Shown here piece after piece: positions 40,372 to 51,987 of a stretch of 64,000 nt of DNA. Under the pieces are notes generated by a model that saw nothing but the letters and a program-made list of their open reading frames with translations, was not told where the DNA came from and searched no databases. Position 1 is the first letter of the stretch; every line of letters starts with the position of its first letter. The stretch comes from Scleropages formosus (lineage: Eukaryota; Chordata; Actinopteri; Osteoglossiformes; Osteoglossidae), in NCBI RefSeq assembly GCF_900964775.1, contig NC_041825.1:3322001-3386000 (forward strand), in the 5' to 3' direction. A program made the translations under genes and the position numbers.

Positions 40372-40846
40372 CAGTGGTTCCCAGACTCTTTTGGTGGCGG
40401 CCCAGAGTACAGCTTTGTTCTGACCTGGCGACCCGAAATGCTGCTCCATGCAGTGTCACTGACCGATCACTTCCATACGCTGTGTTTATCCGTTCAGTTT
40501 AATTGAATTTTTACCAACGCATGATGATTTTAAAGGAGTTTTGAACTGGACAGGATGAAAAACAAATTTACGTGAAAATGGCTATCTCGCAATCAGAGAC
40601 TTTCTGGGTTTACCACAGTACTGTTTCACTGATGACCCAGAACCCGATGTGAACGAACTTGAACATTATTATATTAAGTTCACATAGATGCTATATTACC
40701 CACAGTTATTCCTTGTACTTTAATTACTACTTCAGTAATCCTTCAAATTGTGCAGGTGGAATCATCCCCTTATAATACTGTAATATGTATCTTTTTTTTT
40801 TTTACCCTCAGCAGCACCCTCATGACACTCCTTTTGGGAGCCACTG
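40372..40846 (+). mobile_element. hAT-like MITE
   Basis: It begins CAGTGGTTCCCAGACTCTTT and its reversed right end is CAGTGGCTCCCAAAAGGAGT, hAT-style terminal inverted repeats. The flanking 8-mers CCTTTGAA and CCTAAAAA match only at five positions, so the target duplication is weak. No transposase frame is visible. Confidence 0.55.
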
Positions 40847-43819
40847 CCTAAAAAGACGGAGCGCATCACTTTGCTGGGTGACCAGGACTCTGCTTTTCTA
40901 GGCCAACGTTCCACCGCTGCAAGGTCAGGAGGATGATCTTCTCTTTCTGACTTTAGCTATAAGTTAGAGCAGACAGTCACCGAACATATCCACTTGCTTC
41001 GAGGTATAACTGAACGGCGTCTGGCTCCTTTGACTCAGTCCCCCACAGCTGTCTACTTTTACCTACTGGTGAGACCGTTGTCCATCATCTTGCTCTTCCA
41101 GTGCAGCACTGCCCGAAGAGCTCAAATTCCTTTAATGAAGTGGCGGCAGAGAGGGAAAGCATCGCTCCCGAGGTCTCCGTGGTGAGATGACCCTGTGCCC
41201 CTAGCGAGGTCTGTGGAGATGCCTTCGGTTTACTATGAGGACACTGGCAAACAGCAGGCACAGCATTAGTGTCCCCACGCTGAAAAATGAAAGCTGGGGT
41301 TTTGCTGCAAGAGCACAGAAACATTGAAAGACAACCCTGAAACATAGTTTCTGTGGAAAAAAACAAGTACTTTCGAATAAGCATAGATGTGAAAATGAAC
41401 TCAAATCTTCAAATACTTGAATTGAAGAAACTGACAATGGGAAAAAGCACAAAGTATAAATAAAATACCCTCATTCCCCAATTTTTAACATTCACTCTGC
41501 TATTTTTAATACTAGTTATCATTAATTTGGTGTGTATTCTTATGTGCCCAACCTGCCACATCCAGTCTGAGAGAACATTTGAAAACTGCACCGAGCAGCT
41601 GCGTGAGGAGACTGAGACGCACTGCATTGTGGGAAATGCGTACCCACGCTCTCAGCTGCAGTCTGGCACTCTACGGGGTCACTTGCGTAGTAATGTTTGT
41701 GTTTGCATCATTGTGCTTCAGTTTTATTATTCTTTTGTAGTGTTTGCCTTCCTCAAGCCAGCTCACACACACTATCACAGCAAGTTCATAAAATTATTTT
41801 TTAAATTTTTTTTCTGTATGTATATATATATATATATACAGCATATATATATAGAGATTATGTGCAATGTTATTAATCATCAGTCATTTTATTTTAATGT
41901 ATTAAACATCTTTTTACTTATGATATTAGGCATAATTCATGGTGATTTTGGGGTGGACTTGGGACGGGCTTAGAATAAATTGGAATTTTTTCCTATAAGA
42001 TATAATGAAATAAGTAATTTTACAGTCTGGCTTTTTGATATGTGACCTGTTTTCTGGACCACGTTAGGGCTGGATAGCGAGGATTGGTGTATAATGCAAT
42101 TATTAGTGTATATATTTATTAGTGGATTATATATTATATAACACCACTAATACACATACACTAATATATATGATTATATATATATATTATATTAAATAAT
42201 AACATATATGATCATATATATTATTGCATATATAATTATTTGTGGGATTGGTGTACATGCAATTATTATTAGTGCAACCTCCTTGCATGATACCATATGA
42301 ATCGCCACTGAGTCAAAAGGTACTTGGACCTAGCTGTTAATGAAACAAAAGAGGGGACAAAACTGGATCATTTAAGACATTGATTTCATCTCCCCAGATC
42401 CAGTCAGAGGCTCTGACGTTTGATGTGTTCAGCCTTGCTGATGGTTACCAGCGGTGGCTTTCCACAGCCCCGGGGATGGAGGGGTGACTGTGTGGAATGT
42501 CAGCAACAGCTCTGGAGGTGTTCCCACACCTCAGGCCACTCCGAGGGAAGGTCATCCAGGGGGAGGTGTTGGCGGCAGCGAAGCACCGCTGCTTTTATGA
42601 AAAGGCTCGGATGGTCGAGCTTCCCTCCCTCAGCCATGTGTTCGAAGTCACTGTAATGGCAACACACGGGCTAGATTACAGGAGCAAACCCAAACCTGGC
42701 TCTTCACACCACTGGCTTTTTCTGAAACGTTCCACAAAAATCGTTCATATAATAAATGTATATAATACATATTCGTAAAATTCAGACAAATTTGCCTTTG
42801 TAACCCACTAATAGCAGAGGAATTCCTTACACTGTCCCTATTTCTATGTGCCAACAAAGTTGTTATTTTCCGCTAATAATATAATGGTCTCAGCGCTACA
42901 CTGAACTCGTTTAAAACTGTAATGACAAGACACATCATATATGAACAATTTTTGGAACAGATATTACGTTGTAATTTGCATTTCCTACGTTATTATTAAA
43001 TCCCATGCATACACAGGGAGACCACGCTTTGCATAAACTGAGCCAGATTTGAATCCACATTTACACATTTGTGAATGAGAGGATAGATAGGTTGTTGTAA
43101 AATGTCGTTATCACTGCAGGAGCTGGGATTTGAACCCGGGTCTGTTGAGTTGTTAGAGGTGCTCCCCTAACATTCACTATAATAATAATAATACATTATG
43201 ATTATTATTATCCTCAATTCATGTGAACCATATTGGACCCTGTATATTAGGATGAGGACTCAGTTGATCAAAGCAGGAATGGTGTGTCTTTAACACTGAA
43301 CAAAATAAAAAATAGAATAATAAATAAAATTTATCTTCAAAAATTACTGTTTGTAACAGAAACAAGTGTGCTTTGATAATATGTACATTACTGCTTTGTT
43401 TTCTGGCATTCCATTTATTGTTCAAATATTTTTTTAAAGACCAAATTTCTTTAATGAATTTTTTAAACCTTTAAATTTCTTGGTATATTTGGTATGGTTA
43501 AAATAAATTAGTGCTGCAGAACTGTATGAATGTTGCCAGAGAAAAGGGTTTTGCAGTAGAAAAGCCTAATATTCAGGAGTTAATGATAAATAACGATAAA
43601 TATGGCAAATTACCTAATTTATTGGGAACGTAATGAAAATCAACAGATACATGTAACGACACATACAGTAAAGAGATCAATTTAAAAAAAAAAAAATGTT
43701 GTTCACCTCCGGTACGACAGGGGGCACAACCGATGTTTTTGTGAGCCCAATATGGCCAAACGATTTCCTCCGTCATTTAAATGCCTCCTATCCTGTCTTC
43801 CGGTCCCGTGCTCCAAATC
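40847..43819. other. Gene-poor pax10-nosip interval, right part
   Basis: AT microsatellites at 41818-41850 and 42110-42240. An unrecognised 93-codon frame at 42497-42778 follows a splice-acceptor-like TTTCATCTCCCCAG (42386-42399). A SINE-B-like B box lies near 43120. No gene is called. Confidence 0.4.
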
Positions 43820-44295
43820 CGATCCTGGATCGGCATCAGTAAATACTATCTTTCTCAGGTGTAGCGGGCGAGTTCAAGCGCGCTGATCCTACATCAGCGC
43901 ACTATATGCGAACGTCGTCCAAGCAACAGTACGCGGTATCAGGTACGTTACTGTCCCGTTTTATTCAGGATATTCGCTAGTTTTGCATTTTAGACACAGA
44001 TTTCCGTCAGTAGGAGTAAACTTAATGACTGAGTGTCGGTGGGCGATCGTGTTGCAGACGCTACGAGGTGCGCTCGTGGGTCCAACACGCGGTGTGTAAC
44101 TCCGCAGCGGCAGTGCTGCGCGCGCGGGGCCTTCTTCTTCCGGCGATATTAAAAACTGCGCACAGAGTGACAGACTCGTCGAGCGGGTTTTACGCCACAC
44201 TTGACTTGGCGGCTGGGAGTGGGACGCGCAGCTCTCTCTCCAGCCTTAGGGCTTAGTTCCACGCTCTTTCCCGCAGCCTCGCTACGCCGACAGCA
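43820..44295 (+). promoter_or_regulatory. CpG-rich promoter and 5' UTR of nosip
   Basis: CpG-rich sequence (GCGCGCGGGGCC, CGGTGGGCGATCG) immediately precedes the nosip start codon. No TATA box is evident. The transcription start is not determinable here. Confidence 0.6.
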
Positions 44296-46998
44296 ATGAC
44301 CCGCCACGGGAAGAACTGCACGGCGGGCGCTGTGTACACCTACCACGAGAAGCGAAAGGACACGTGTGAGTCTTTCTTCCTCCTGTCACACACAGTCACA
44401 GTGTGTCGCGCTCTGTGTGTGTGTGTGTCACTGTGTGTGTGTGTTCACTGGAGCTGCTGTGCCCCCCTGCAGCCGCCTCCGGTTACGGCACTCAGAGGGT
44501 CCGCCTGGGGAAAGACGCCATCAAGGACTTCGACTGCTGCTGCCTCTCTCTGCAGCCCTGCAGGGACCCCGTGGTCACGTGAGTCGCGCCTGCGCACTCG
44601 TTCCTTCGTTCGTTCGTTCGCTCGCTCGCTCGCTTGCTCGCGCCTTCGTTCCCGCGCTGTGCGATCGGCCGTGGGTTCGAGCCCATTGTCGGTCCGTGTT
44701 GTCCGTGCAAGTCACGTCGGTTTTCTCCAACAGTCCAAAGAAAGACGCGGGTTCCAGCTGATCTGGGCAATCTGTATCATTGTGTGAGTGACAGAGGCAG
44801 AATGCCCTGATGGACTGATGTCCCACCCAGGGTGAACTCTCACTAGACCAACGCCCTGTGTTTGTAGGATAGGCTCCTGACCACCAGGACCCTGCTTTAG
44901 GATACGCTGTTACTGGTAGGCAGTGACATCCTCCTGTCACGCTTTTCTTCGCTATATGGAAAGCGTAGCGGTTAGAGCTGCTGCCTTTGGACCCAAAGGT
45001 CGCAGGTTCGAATCCCACCTCCTGCTGTAGTATCCTTGAGCAGCCTGAATTACTCCAGTAAAGTCACCCAATGGTATAAATGGGTCAGTAATTGGAATTA
45101 GATTAACACTGTATGTCGCTTTGGAGAAAAACATCAGATAAATGATCTAATAAATGTTTTTTGTGTGTCTGTCTTTGTATCTTGTGAAACATATTCAAAC
45201 TCAGTCCTTTTATCGCGTTCATTATAAACTAGTGAGATTTTTATAAATTGTATGTCATTTAAGCCATTAATTAGAAGGAAAAAGTGGGGGGGGTAATGGA
45301 GTTACTTCTGTGTCCAGTAACCTGTGTTTTTTTTTAAATTATTTTTTTATATATTATTTTGCAGTCCTGATGGCTACTTATATGAAAGGGAGGCAATCCT
45401 CGAGTACATCCTTCACCAAAAAACGGAGATTGCGAAGAAAATGAAGGTTGGTGTAGAACGATGCGTGGAAGACAACGCCGTTCGCCTAAATATTTAAATT
45501 TGTAGAATACTTAATGTACTCCGCTCGGGTCTCTTCCAGGCCTATGAGAAACAGAAGCAGGCGCTGAAGTCTGAGCGCCTGCTGGAGTCGCGCTCGGAGC
45601 AGAGGGACAAGATAGAGAAGTTCAAGACCAAGGAGAACAGCATCGTCTCCAAGCCCATCAACCCTTTTACTGCAGGTGATATGAGTGTCGCAAATACATT
45701 ACGACTGCTCTGATGATGATGATGATGATGATGATGATAATAATATTGCGTGTTTGGTGGGAAGAATGAGGGTGAAAAACAAGTTCAGAGGCGTCAAGCA
45801 CGGAAGGCCCAGCTATCTGGAAAAGTACATTCTTGCAGATCCTCTTTTAAACGCCGAGGAACAACGTTTAACGCCACAGGATGAGGTTCTCTGACGCCGT
45901 GGCGCAATGTAGACTCAGCTGCACAGGTCGTCTCAATTTGTCAGAACGTGCGTTTTTGCCTTCCCGTCGCGTTCATTGCGCTTCTTATATAGAAGCTCTT
46001 TCGGTTTTTCCTCCCTCCTCTCGCGTTGTCTGATTCGCTGCGTTAACGCAGAGCTTGGGCTCCTCGCCGGCGCCCCTCTTCTCTCTCCTCCTCCCGGCGT
46101 CAGCGCTATTCAAGGACTCCCTGAGTCCGAACGGCTCCGCCACCTCTACGGACGGCTCCGACGACGGCGCCCCTTCGTCCAGCTCCGGCTCCGCCTCCAG
46201 TGCCAAGCTTCCCAGTTTTTGGATTCCCAGCCTCACGCCAGAAGCCAAGCCCAGCGTGCTGAAGAAGCCGGTTAGTTCTCGGAGCGCCGTTCGCCGTGTT
46301 TTCGCGTGCCGGCGATCTTCCCGTCTCCGGTCCTGCAGAAGTGAAGCGCGCTCTGCTCGGCGGAGGCCGGCGCGGTCCAGCCGAAGGAGGCTTTTTTTTT
46401 TTTTGGACGCCAAAGCTTGCGTTAAGCCACACATTCACTGTGCGCGTTGACTGTCCTTCCGCAGGCGAAGACTGTGCTGTGCCCCATGTCGGGTCGACCG
46501 CTGAAGCTCAACGACCTGGTCTCCGTGCGCTTTACTCCGCTGGACTCCAGTCTGGACAGAGTTGCCCTGCTCACACGGCAGGTATGAACGACCGAAACGA
46601 ATGTTGCCTCGTTCCATACAATTTGTGTGCTTTTTTTTAAATAAATAAAGTCTTGCAGTAAAGTTCTACATCATCAAAAACGATCACTTTTACATTTAAT
46701 CATTCACTTACATTCATTAATTTAGCTCATGCTATTTTCCAAAGTGACTTAGTGTTAAAGTACTTAGTTATTTACCCAGTTATATAGCTGGGTAATTTTA
46801 CTGCAGCAATTTAGAGTAAGTACCTTGCTCAACGGTACTACAGCCGGAGGTGAGGATCGAACCTGCGACCTTTGTGTCCAAAGGCAGTAGCTCGTAATCA
46901 CTACACTACCAGCTTCCCCCTCCTATCACTTTCTCCAAAGAGACACACAACTCAAGTAAACGAGTGTTTCACCAGCAGAGAACCATATAAATATATTG

Positions 46999-47030
<32 letters not shown>

Positions 47031-48315
47031 ATAATAATATATAATATATATATACACATAATGTACACTGTAGCCTGAAATTATACATGATAAATGTTTA
47101 AATTTGTTGTTTAAACAGCCTGCAATAAAGTTTTGGATGATAAAAAAAAAAATCACCTACCTATAAGCACAGTAGCCTAAAGTTAAAAATGATAAATGGT
47201 TGAGTTCAAACAGGGTTCCTGCTAGTCCTGCCGATCACAGATGAGCATGATGAGTTTTACCCCCGTGAACGTGGTATTTCAGAGTACCGACTGTGAAAGT
47301 TATGTCTCCCAGGACAGGTACGTCTGCGCAGTAACCAAAGACACGCTTGGGAACTCGGTGCCCTGCGCTGTGCTCAGGCCTTCGTGAGTAGAAATTTCGC
47401 CACGGGACACGGCTGCGTTTCGCACAAAATCACGAGCGTTTCGGGAGGGGGAGAAAAAGCGTGTCGCTAAGTAAGGAGGGTTGTGTTCCCCTCAGCGGGG
47501 CTGTGGTGACGATGGAGTGCGTGGAGAAGCTGATAAAGAAGGACATGGTCGATCCAGTGAGTGGGGAGGAGCTGACGGAGAAGGACGTCATCCAGCTGCA
47601 GAGGGTGAGAAGGACTCGATGGTGTAAAAGTGAAGCGGAACGGCATCACGGCGTCGCTGTCGGCGCGTCGAGCGCCACGCGCCTTCGCCGTGGAGTCCGC
47701 GGGGCTCTCGGAGGATTGCTGCCCTTCGCAGCGACTGGATCTGAGTTATCCCAGCAAAATATTAATAATTCCTGCATCCGGTCCTTAAGATTTTTTTTTT
47801 TTTGTAATAAAACTAGACTGGCAGCTACATCGTAGAAAGAATTCACCCCCCCCCCGACTGCTACCACAATTTACTGTTGTAAATCCAACATTTGGATTTT
47901 TTTCTCAATATGGTTTTAAAAAAAACGTATCTAATACGGTAAATAAAATGAATATGATGTCCAGCTTTAAGGAGTGTGTGAGATGTTAACCATTCACTCT
48001 GAATTTCCCCCAGTAATTGTTTCCCATTTAAAAAATAACTAAATAAATGTTGGGGTTTCCCGCATACAGCAGACACTGCGGAAGGGAAAAACGCACACAA
48101 CGCACCTGCACTATACCGCAGCATCTTCAAAAGTCAAAGATGTCATCGTGCACAGCAGTGGGGAGGGCGACGCTGTCATACTGTAAATGTCTGAATGAAA
48201 GAACTTTTCTCTCATTTCTTTTCCTTTTCTGTCTGTGTCTCAGGGAGGAACTGGATTTGCAGGGTCTGGAATTGAACTCGAAGCCAGAGAGTCTCGTCCT
48301 GTGATGCAGGCGTGA
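44296..48315 (+). CDS. nosip: Nitric oxide synthase-interacting protein (E3 ubiquitin ligase)
   Basis: Nine coding exons: 44296-44365, 44473-44578, 45365-45446, 45540-45675, 46104-46270, 46465-46581, 47313-47383, 47496-47604 and 48244-48315. All are GT-AG and phase-consistent, giving 309 residues (human 301). The N-terminus MTRHGKNCTAGAVYTYHEK is nearly identical to human NOSIP. A split U-box is intact: the N-terminal half FDCCCLSLQPCRDPVVTPDG is in exons 2-3, and the C-terminal half CAVLRPSGAVVTMECVEKL with KDMVDP is in exons 7-8. LPSFWIPSLTPEAK and the ending GGTGFAGSGIELEA...SRPVMQA are family signatures. NOSIP binds NO synthases and alters their localisation, and ubiquitinates partners such as PP2A during craniofacial and eye development. 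The Ser/Gly-rich linker in exon 5 is the least conserved part. The gene is divergent from pax10 across about 12 kb. Everything needed for function appears present. Confidence 0.97.
44951..45165 (+). mobile_element. SINE-B copy in nosip intron 2
   Basis: The clearest copy of the family: GTAGCGGTTAGAGCTGCTGC, B box GGTTCGAATCCC, TGAATTACTCCAGTAAAGTC, then TATGTCGCTTTGGAGAAAAA and an AATAAATG tail. Confidence 0.8.
45709..45738 (+). repeat. (GAT)n microsatellite
   Basis: Trinucleotide run in nosip intron 4, just past the exon 45540-45675 donor. Confidence 0.9.
46690..46922 (-). mobile_element. SINE-B copy in nosip intron 6
   Basis: Reverse-strand copy: TTTCCAAAGTGACTTAGTGT, GTTATATAGCTGGGTAATTT, ACCTTGCTCAACGGTACTAC, B-box complement GGATCGAACCTGCGACC and head GTAGCTCGTAATCACTACAC. 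Confidence 0.8.
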
Positions 48316-48612
48316 AAAAGGCTAAACGCAGCAAAAAGAGGATAAGTGGAGATGTTGGTATGGAAACTGCTTCCTTTGTACACATTTTTGTATTTTTCTG
48401 AGCTGATTAGGGAGATGGAGGTGAAGTGTAAAACTATTCTGCTATAAGGAAGGGGGGGGGGGGTTAAAAGCACGTGGAGCTACAGCTGTTTATTTGTGCT
48501 GTTCTTAAAAATACAAATAGGAGCAAATTCCCTGGAATGGATTGCTGGATGAACATACATTCTGTGTGTTGTTTACTTTTTCTGTATTTGTTTATGAAAA
48601 CTTCATTATTTT

Positions 48613-48618
48613 AATAAA
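48613..48618 (+). terminator. nosip polyadenylation signal
   Basis: A canonical AATAAA about 300 bp after the stop codon, followed by GT-rich sequence. Confidence 0.65.
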
Positions 48619-48649
48619 GGTTAGAGCTGACTGCAGTGCCCCCCCCATG

Positions 48650-50446
48650 TTTTGCATATAACATTTACTAAACACCAGAGAGATTTTGTTTGTGCTGATA
48701 TATTTACATTTATCAATTTTACGTTCACATTTTTAAGTTGTGTAACTGTACTGGGCTCCCTCTGTGTGAGAATAGATGAATCCTGCTCACCTTCCTACAA
48801 AATTTAAAAATAAAAAAAAGGTACACAAACATTAACGTACAATACAGGAGTAGGTCTGTAAAGGCTTGTCTGGGCATGATGATAAAGTTACGGTGCATGA
48901 ACATTTGCACCATACATGAGCTGGAGAGATCTTGGGTGAAGTGAGCCTGGAAAAGGTGAATTTTCAGACTCTTCTTGAATGTGGACAGAGTTTCAGCAGT
49001 TCTGAGAGAGAGGGAGAGGTCGTTCCACCACAACGGCAGCAGCTGTAACCACTGTCCCACTATATGTCGTCATCAGTAAAGGAAGCTCTGGCTAAGATTT
49101 TTCACATTTCTGCAGGAACTGGTGATGTTCAAAAACATGTCTAATAAATCACAATCTGTCTCATGGTAATATTGTGGTGCACAGCGCTCTGGATTTGGAG
49201 GGGGTGAAGAAGGATACACGGGCAGTGTTCATGACAATCGTTTTATTAGAACCTGCGTCTCAAGCCAGCCATCCCAGCCTGCTTAGCCCCCCTAGACTCC
49301 TTTCTCCCTGGGAAACAGTCACTGCATTATTTTGTCCCCCAAGTCCCGCCAGTGGTTGCACACTTCATTCACATTTCCCATAATGCAACTAGTTACAATA
49401 AACAAGTTTCCCACTCAAACTCGCAGTAACATGGATTTTCACTGTAAAAGTCTTGCTGAGGGTTACAGAGTTTATGGAATTAGGGAAAATTCTCATGCTT
49501 TTGACAGAAGGCGATACAAGTTCAGCATTTTTGGTGTCAGCTAGTTTACAGACCAGGTTGTCTTGTATTTCAGTTCTTTTATTCTGACCTATTTAACACA
49601 AATTGTAGTTAAATGTCTCAAGTATTACATGTATTAAAATGCATGTAATGTCTTTGTAAGCAGCAACATTTTTGTCTATGTGCCAATGTATATAACATAC
49701 ATTTCAAAATCCTCTATGCTCTGTTGTTCAGTAATGGATACTAGGTGTGAGTAACACATTCAAACATTCTACTGAATATGAATATCAACATCCCCCCAAC
49801 TGTACTTTTACATGAATATGGAGAAAACAATGAACAAGAAATTAAGTCGTTTAAGGACGTCCCTGGGGCTGCGGCTCCATGATGACGAGCGAAGTTTAGT
49901 GTCCAGGCAGCTCCAAGACATTAGCCATTGTCCTATGCAGGGAGAGGAAAGGATGACTGGAGACACATGGCACCATCCTTCATCACTGGACTAATTACCC
50001 ACTGAAGGTAAAATAGGTCTTTATGGAGAACAGTAACCATACTCAGAAACATCTGTAAAGGTAGGTGGCTCACCGGTACAGCGATCCGCTCACTTCATCC
50101 ACGAAGCCTCCTGAAACACGCAGGAGCAACCTGTAAATTATCTGCTACACAATCAGTCCACAATTTTGGACTCAGCCCAAAAAAGAAGTTCAACAAAAGC
50201 ATAGCTCTTGTACTTACCTGGTTTGCAAACTGTCTCGCATATTACAGGACAAATTTGGCAGAAGGTGCACAACTAGGGAAAGTTGAGTGACAGTCATAGA
50301 CAGGAAAACACACTTGATTACAGAAATGTTCACCACGCTGCCATGAGCTTAAGTGCGTATTTGTTCAATAAAACGCTAATATTTTGAAAGGAGCGTTGAA
50401 CCACCAGGAACTAACGACTTCAAATGTGACGGTTGTTGTTCGACAC
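48650..50446. other. nosip-hrc intergenic DNA
   Basis: No gene is recognised. The segment at about 49350-49440 shares words (CAACTAGTTACAA, ACTCAAACTCGCAGTAACA) with the inside of the Tigger-like MITE at 14301-14988, suggesting a diverged relative. The hrc 3' UTR enters from the right. Confidence 0.4.
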
Positions 50447-51955
50447 TCACTTGTACAGCAGGAAGTAAAAGACATTTACTGAGAGCAGCTGGAGGAGAGT
50501 GTGTGGATTAGCTGCCCTTGCCCCTCTGCACTGTGTGTGCGCGTGATCGGTTCTCCACCAGAGGAGCAGCTTACTTTGCAGCGTCCGCAGTGCTCTGACT
50601 CGTCTCCGTTTCCACAGGGGCATTTCTTGCAGATGTCACAGTGCTGGGTATAGGTGAGAGAAACAGAAGGGGTTAATGTACTATAGTCACACTAAACAGT
50701 ACAGTGGGTAGCACAGCAGGTAGTGCTGGTGCCGTACAGCTCCTGGGCTGTGGGTTTGGATGTGGGATCAAATCTGGATCACTGTGTGGAGTTTCCGTGT
50801 TTTCCCGGGTTTCCTCTAAGTGCTCTGGTTTCCTCCCACAGTCAAACACACATGGGTCAGGTGAGCTGGTGACTCTGAATTACCCTTTGTGTGTGTGATT
50901 GCACTGTGATAGGTCGGTGTCCCATCCAGGGTTACCCTGTTTCATGCGCTATGGTCCCCGGATAGGCTCCGGACCACCACGACCCTGCAGTGGACAAGCA
51001 CTTCACAGTGATGGCTAGGAGGATGGATTATTAGACCAGTAACCTGAATTATTCTGAACCCTTGACACGGTGTTAATCTACTTGCAATTGTTTATTCACT
51101 TATACAGCTGGGTATTTCTACTGGAGTAATTTAGGGTAAGTACCTTGCTCAAGGGCACTACAGCTGGAGGTGGGATTTGAACCTGTGACGTTCAGATCCG
51201 AACGCTACCAGTTTCCCCATCCTTACCTTGCAGAATGAGCAGAAGCTGCAAAAGGATCCTTTGTGATATTGTGGGTGAAAATCGTTTTCTTCATTTTGAA
51301 CACCTGAAAAAACAAGTATCAGTCAACACATGTATTAATTCAACACTCAGTTTGCAGGACATGCATTTACATTTATTCATTTGATGCCTTCTGCAAAGCG
51401 ACTTAAAATGTTATTTACAATTATTTACCCATCTATACAGCTGGGTAATTTTACTGGAGTAATTTAGGGTAAGTACCTTATTCAAGGGCACTACAGCTGG
51501 AGGTGGGATTCCAAGGTTTGAAGGCAGCAGCTCTAACCACTAAACTATCTGCTGTCCCAATATGAACTGTAAATTTCCATGTGTATAAATCACTAAAATT
51601 TTACACTTGAATGAAAGTATTAGCAAAGCAACAAAATAGTAAAGGAAAGTTAACTTCACCTTTCTACCCTCTATCAAAAAAAAAAAAAAAAAAGAGGCAC
51701 ACAACTTTATTTTTCCTCTCTTCTTTGTCAAACAATAGCTACCATATGTATTAGAGGCACACTGTAATTACTGTGTATTTGAATTACATAAATACATTTC
51801 AGTTACCGAGCTGCTCTTCAGTGCTGTCTTTGACATCACTTTGGTTCCCATCGTCTTCAGGTTCACCATCCTCTTTGCTGTCAGTGTCATTGCTTTCATT
51901 ATCTCCATCATCTCCATCATCCTCTGTGCTCTCATCTGAGTCATCATCATCACTT

Positions 51956-51987
<32 letters not shown>

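Noticed and set aside
32000-44290. Search for Pax6 paired-domain exons upstream of pax10
   Set aside because: No sequence resembling GVNQLGGVFVNGRPLPD or VSNGCVSKILGRYYETG was seen on the minus strand. A formal tblastn would be decisive.
44575-45134. Minus-strand frames within nosip introns 2
   Set aside because: They are antisense to SINE-B and simple CT-rich sequence, while the plus strand carries well-matched nosip exons on both sides.
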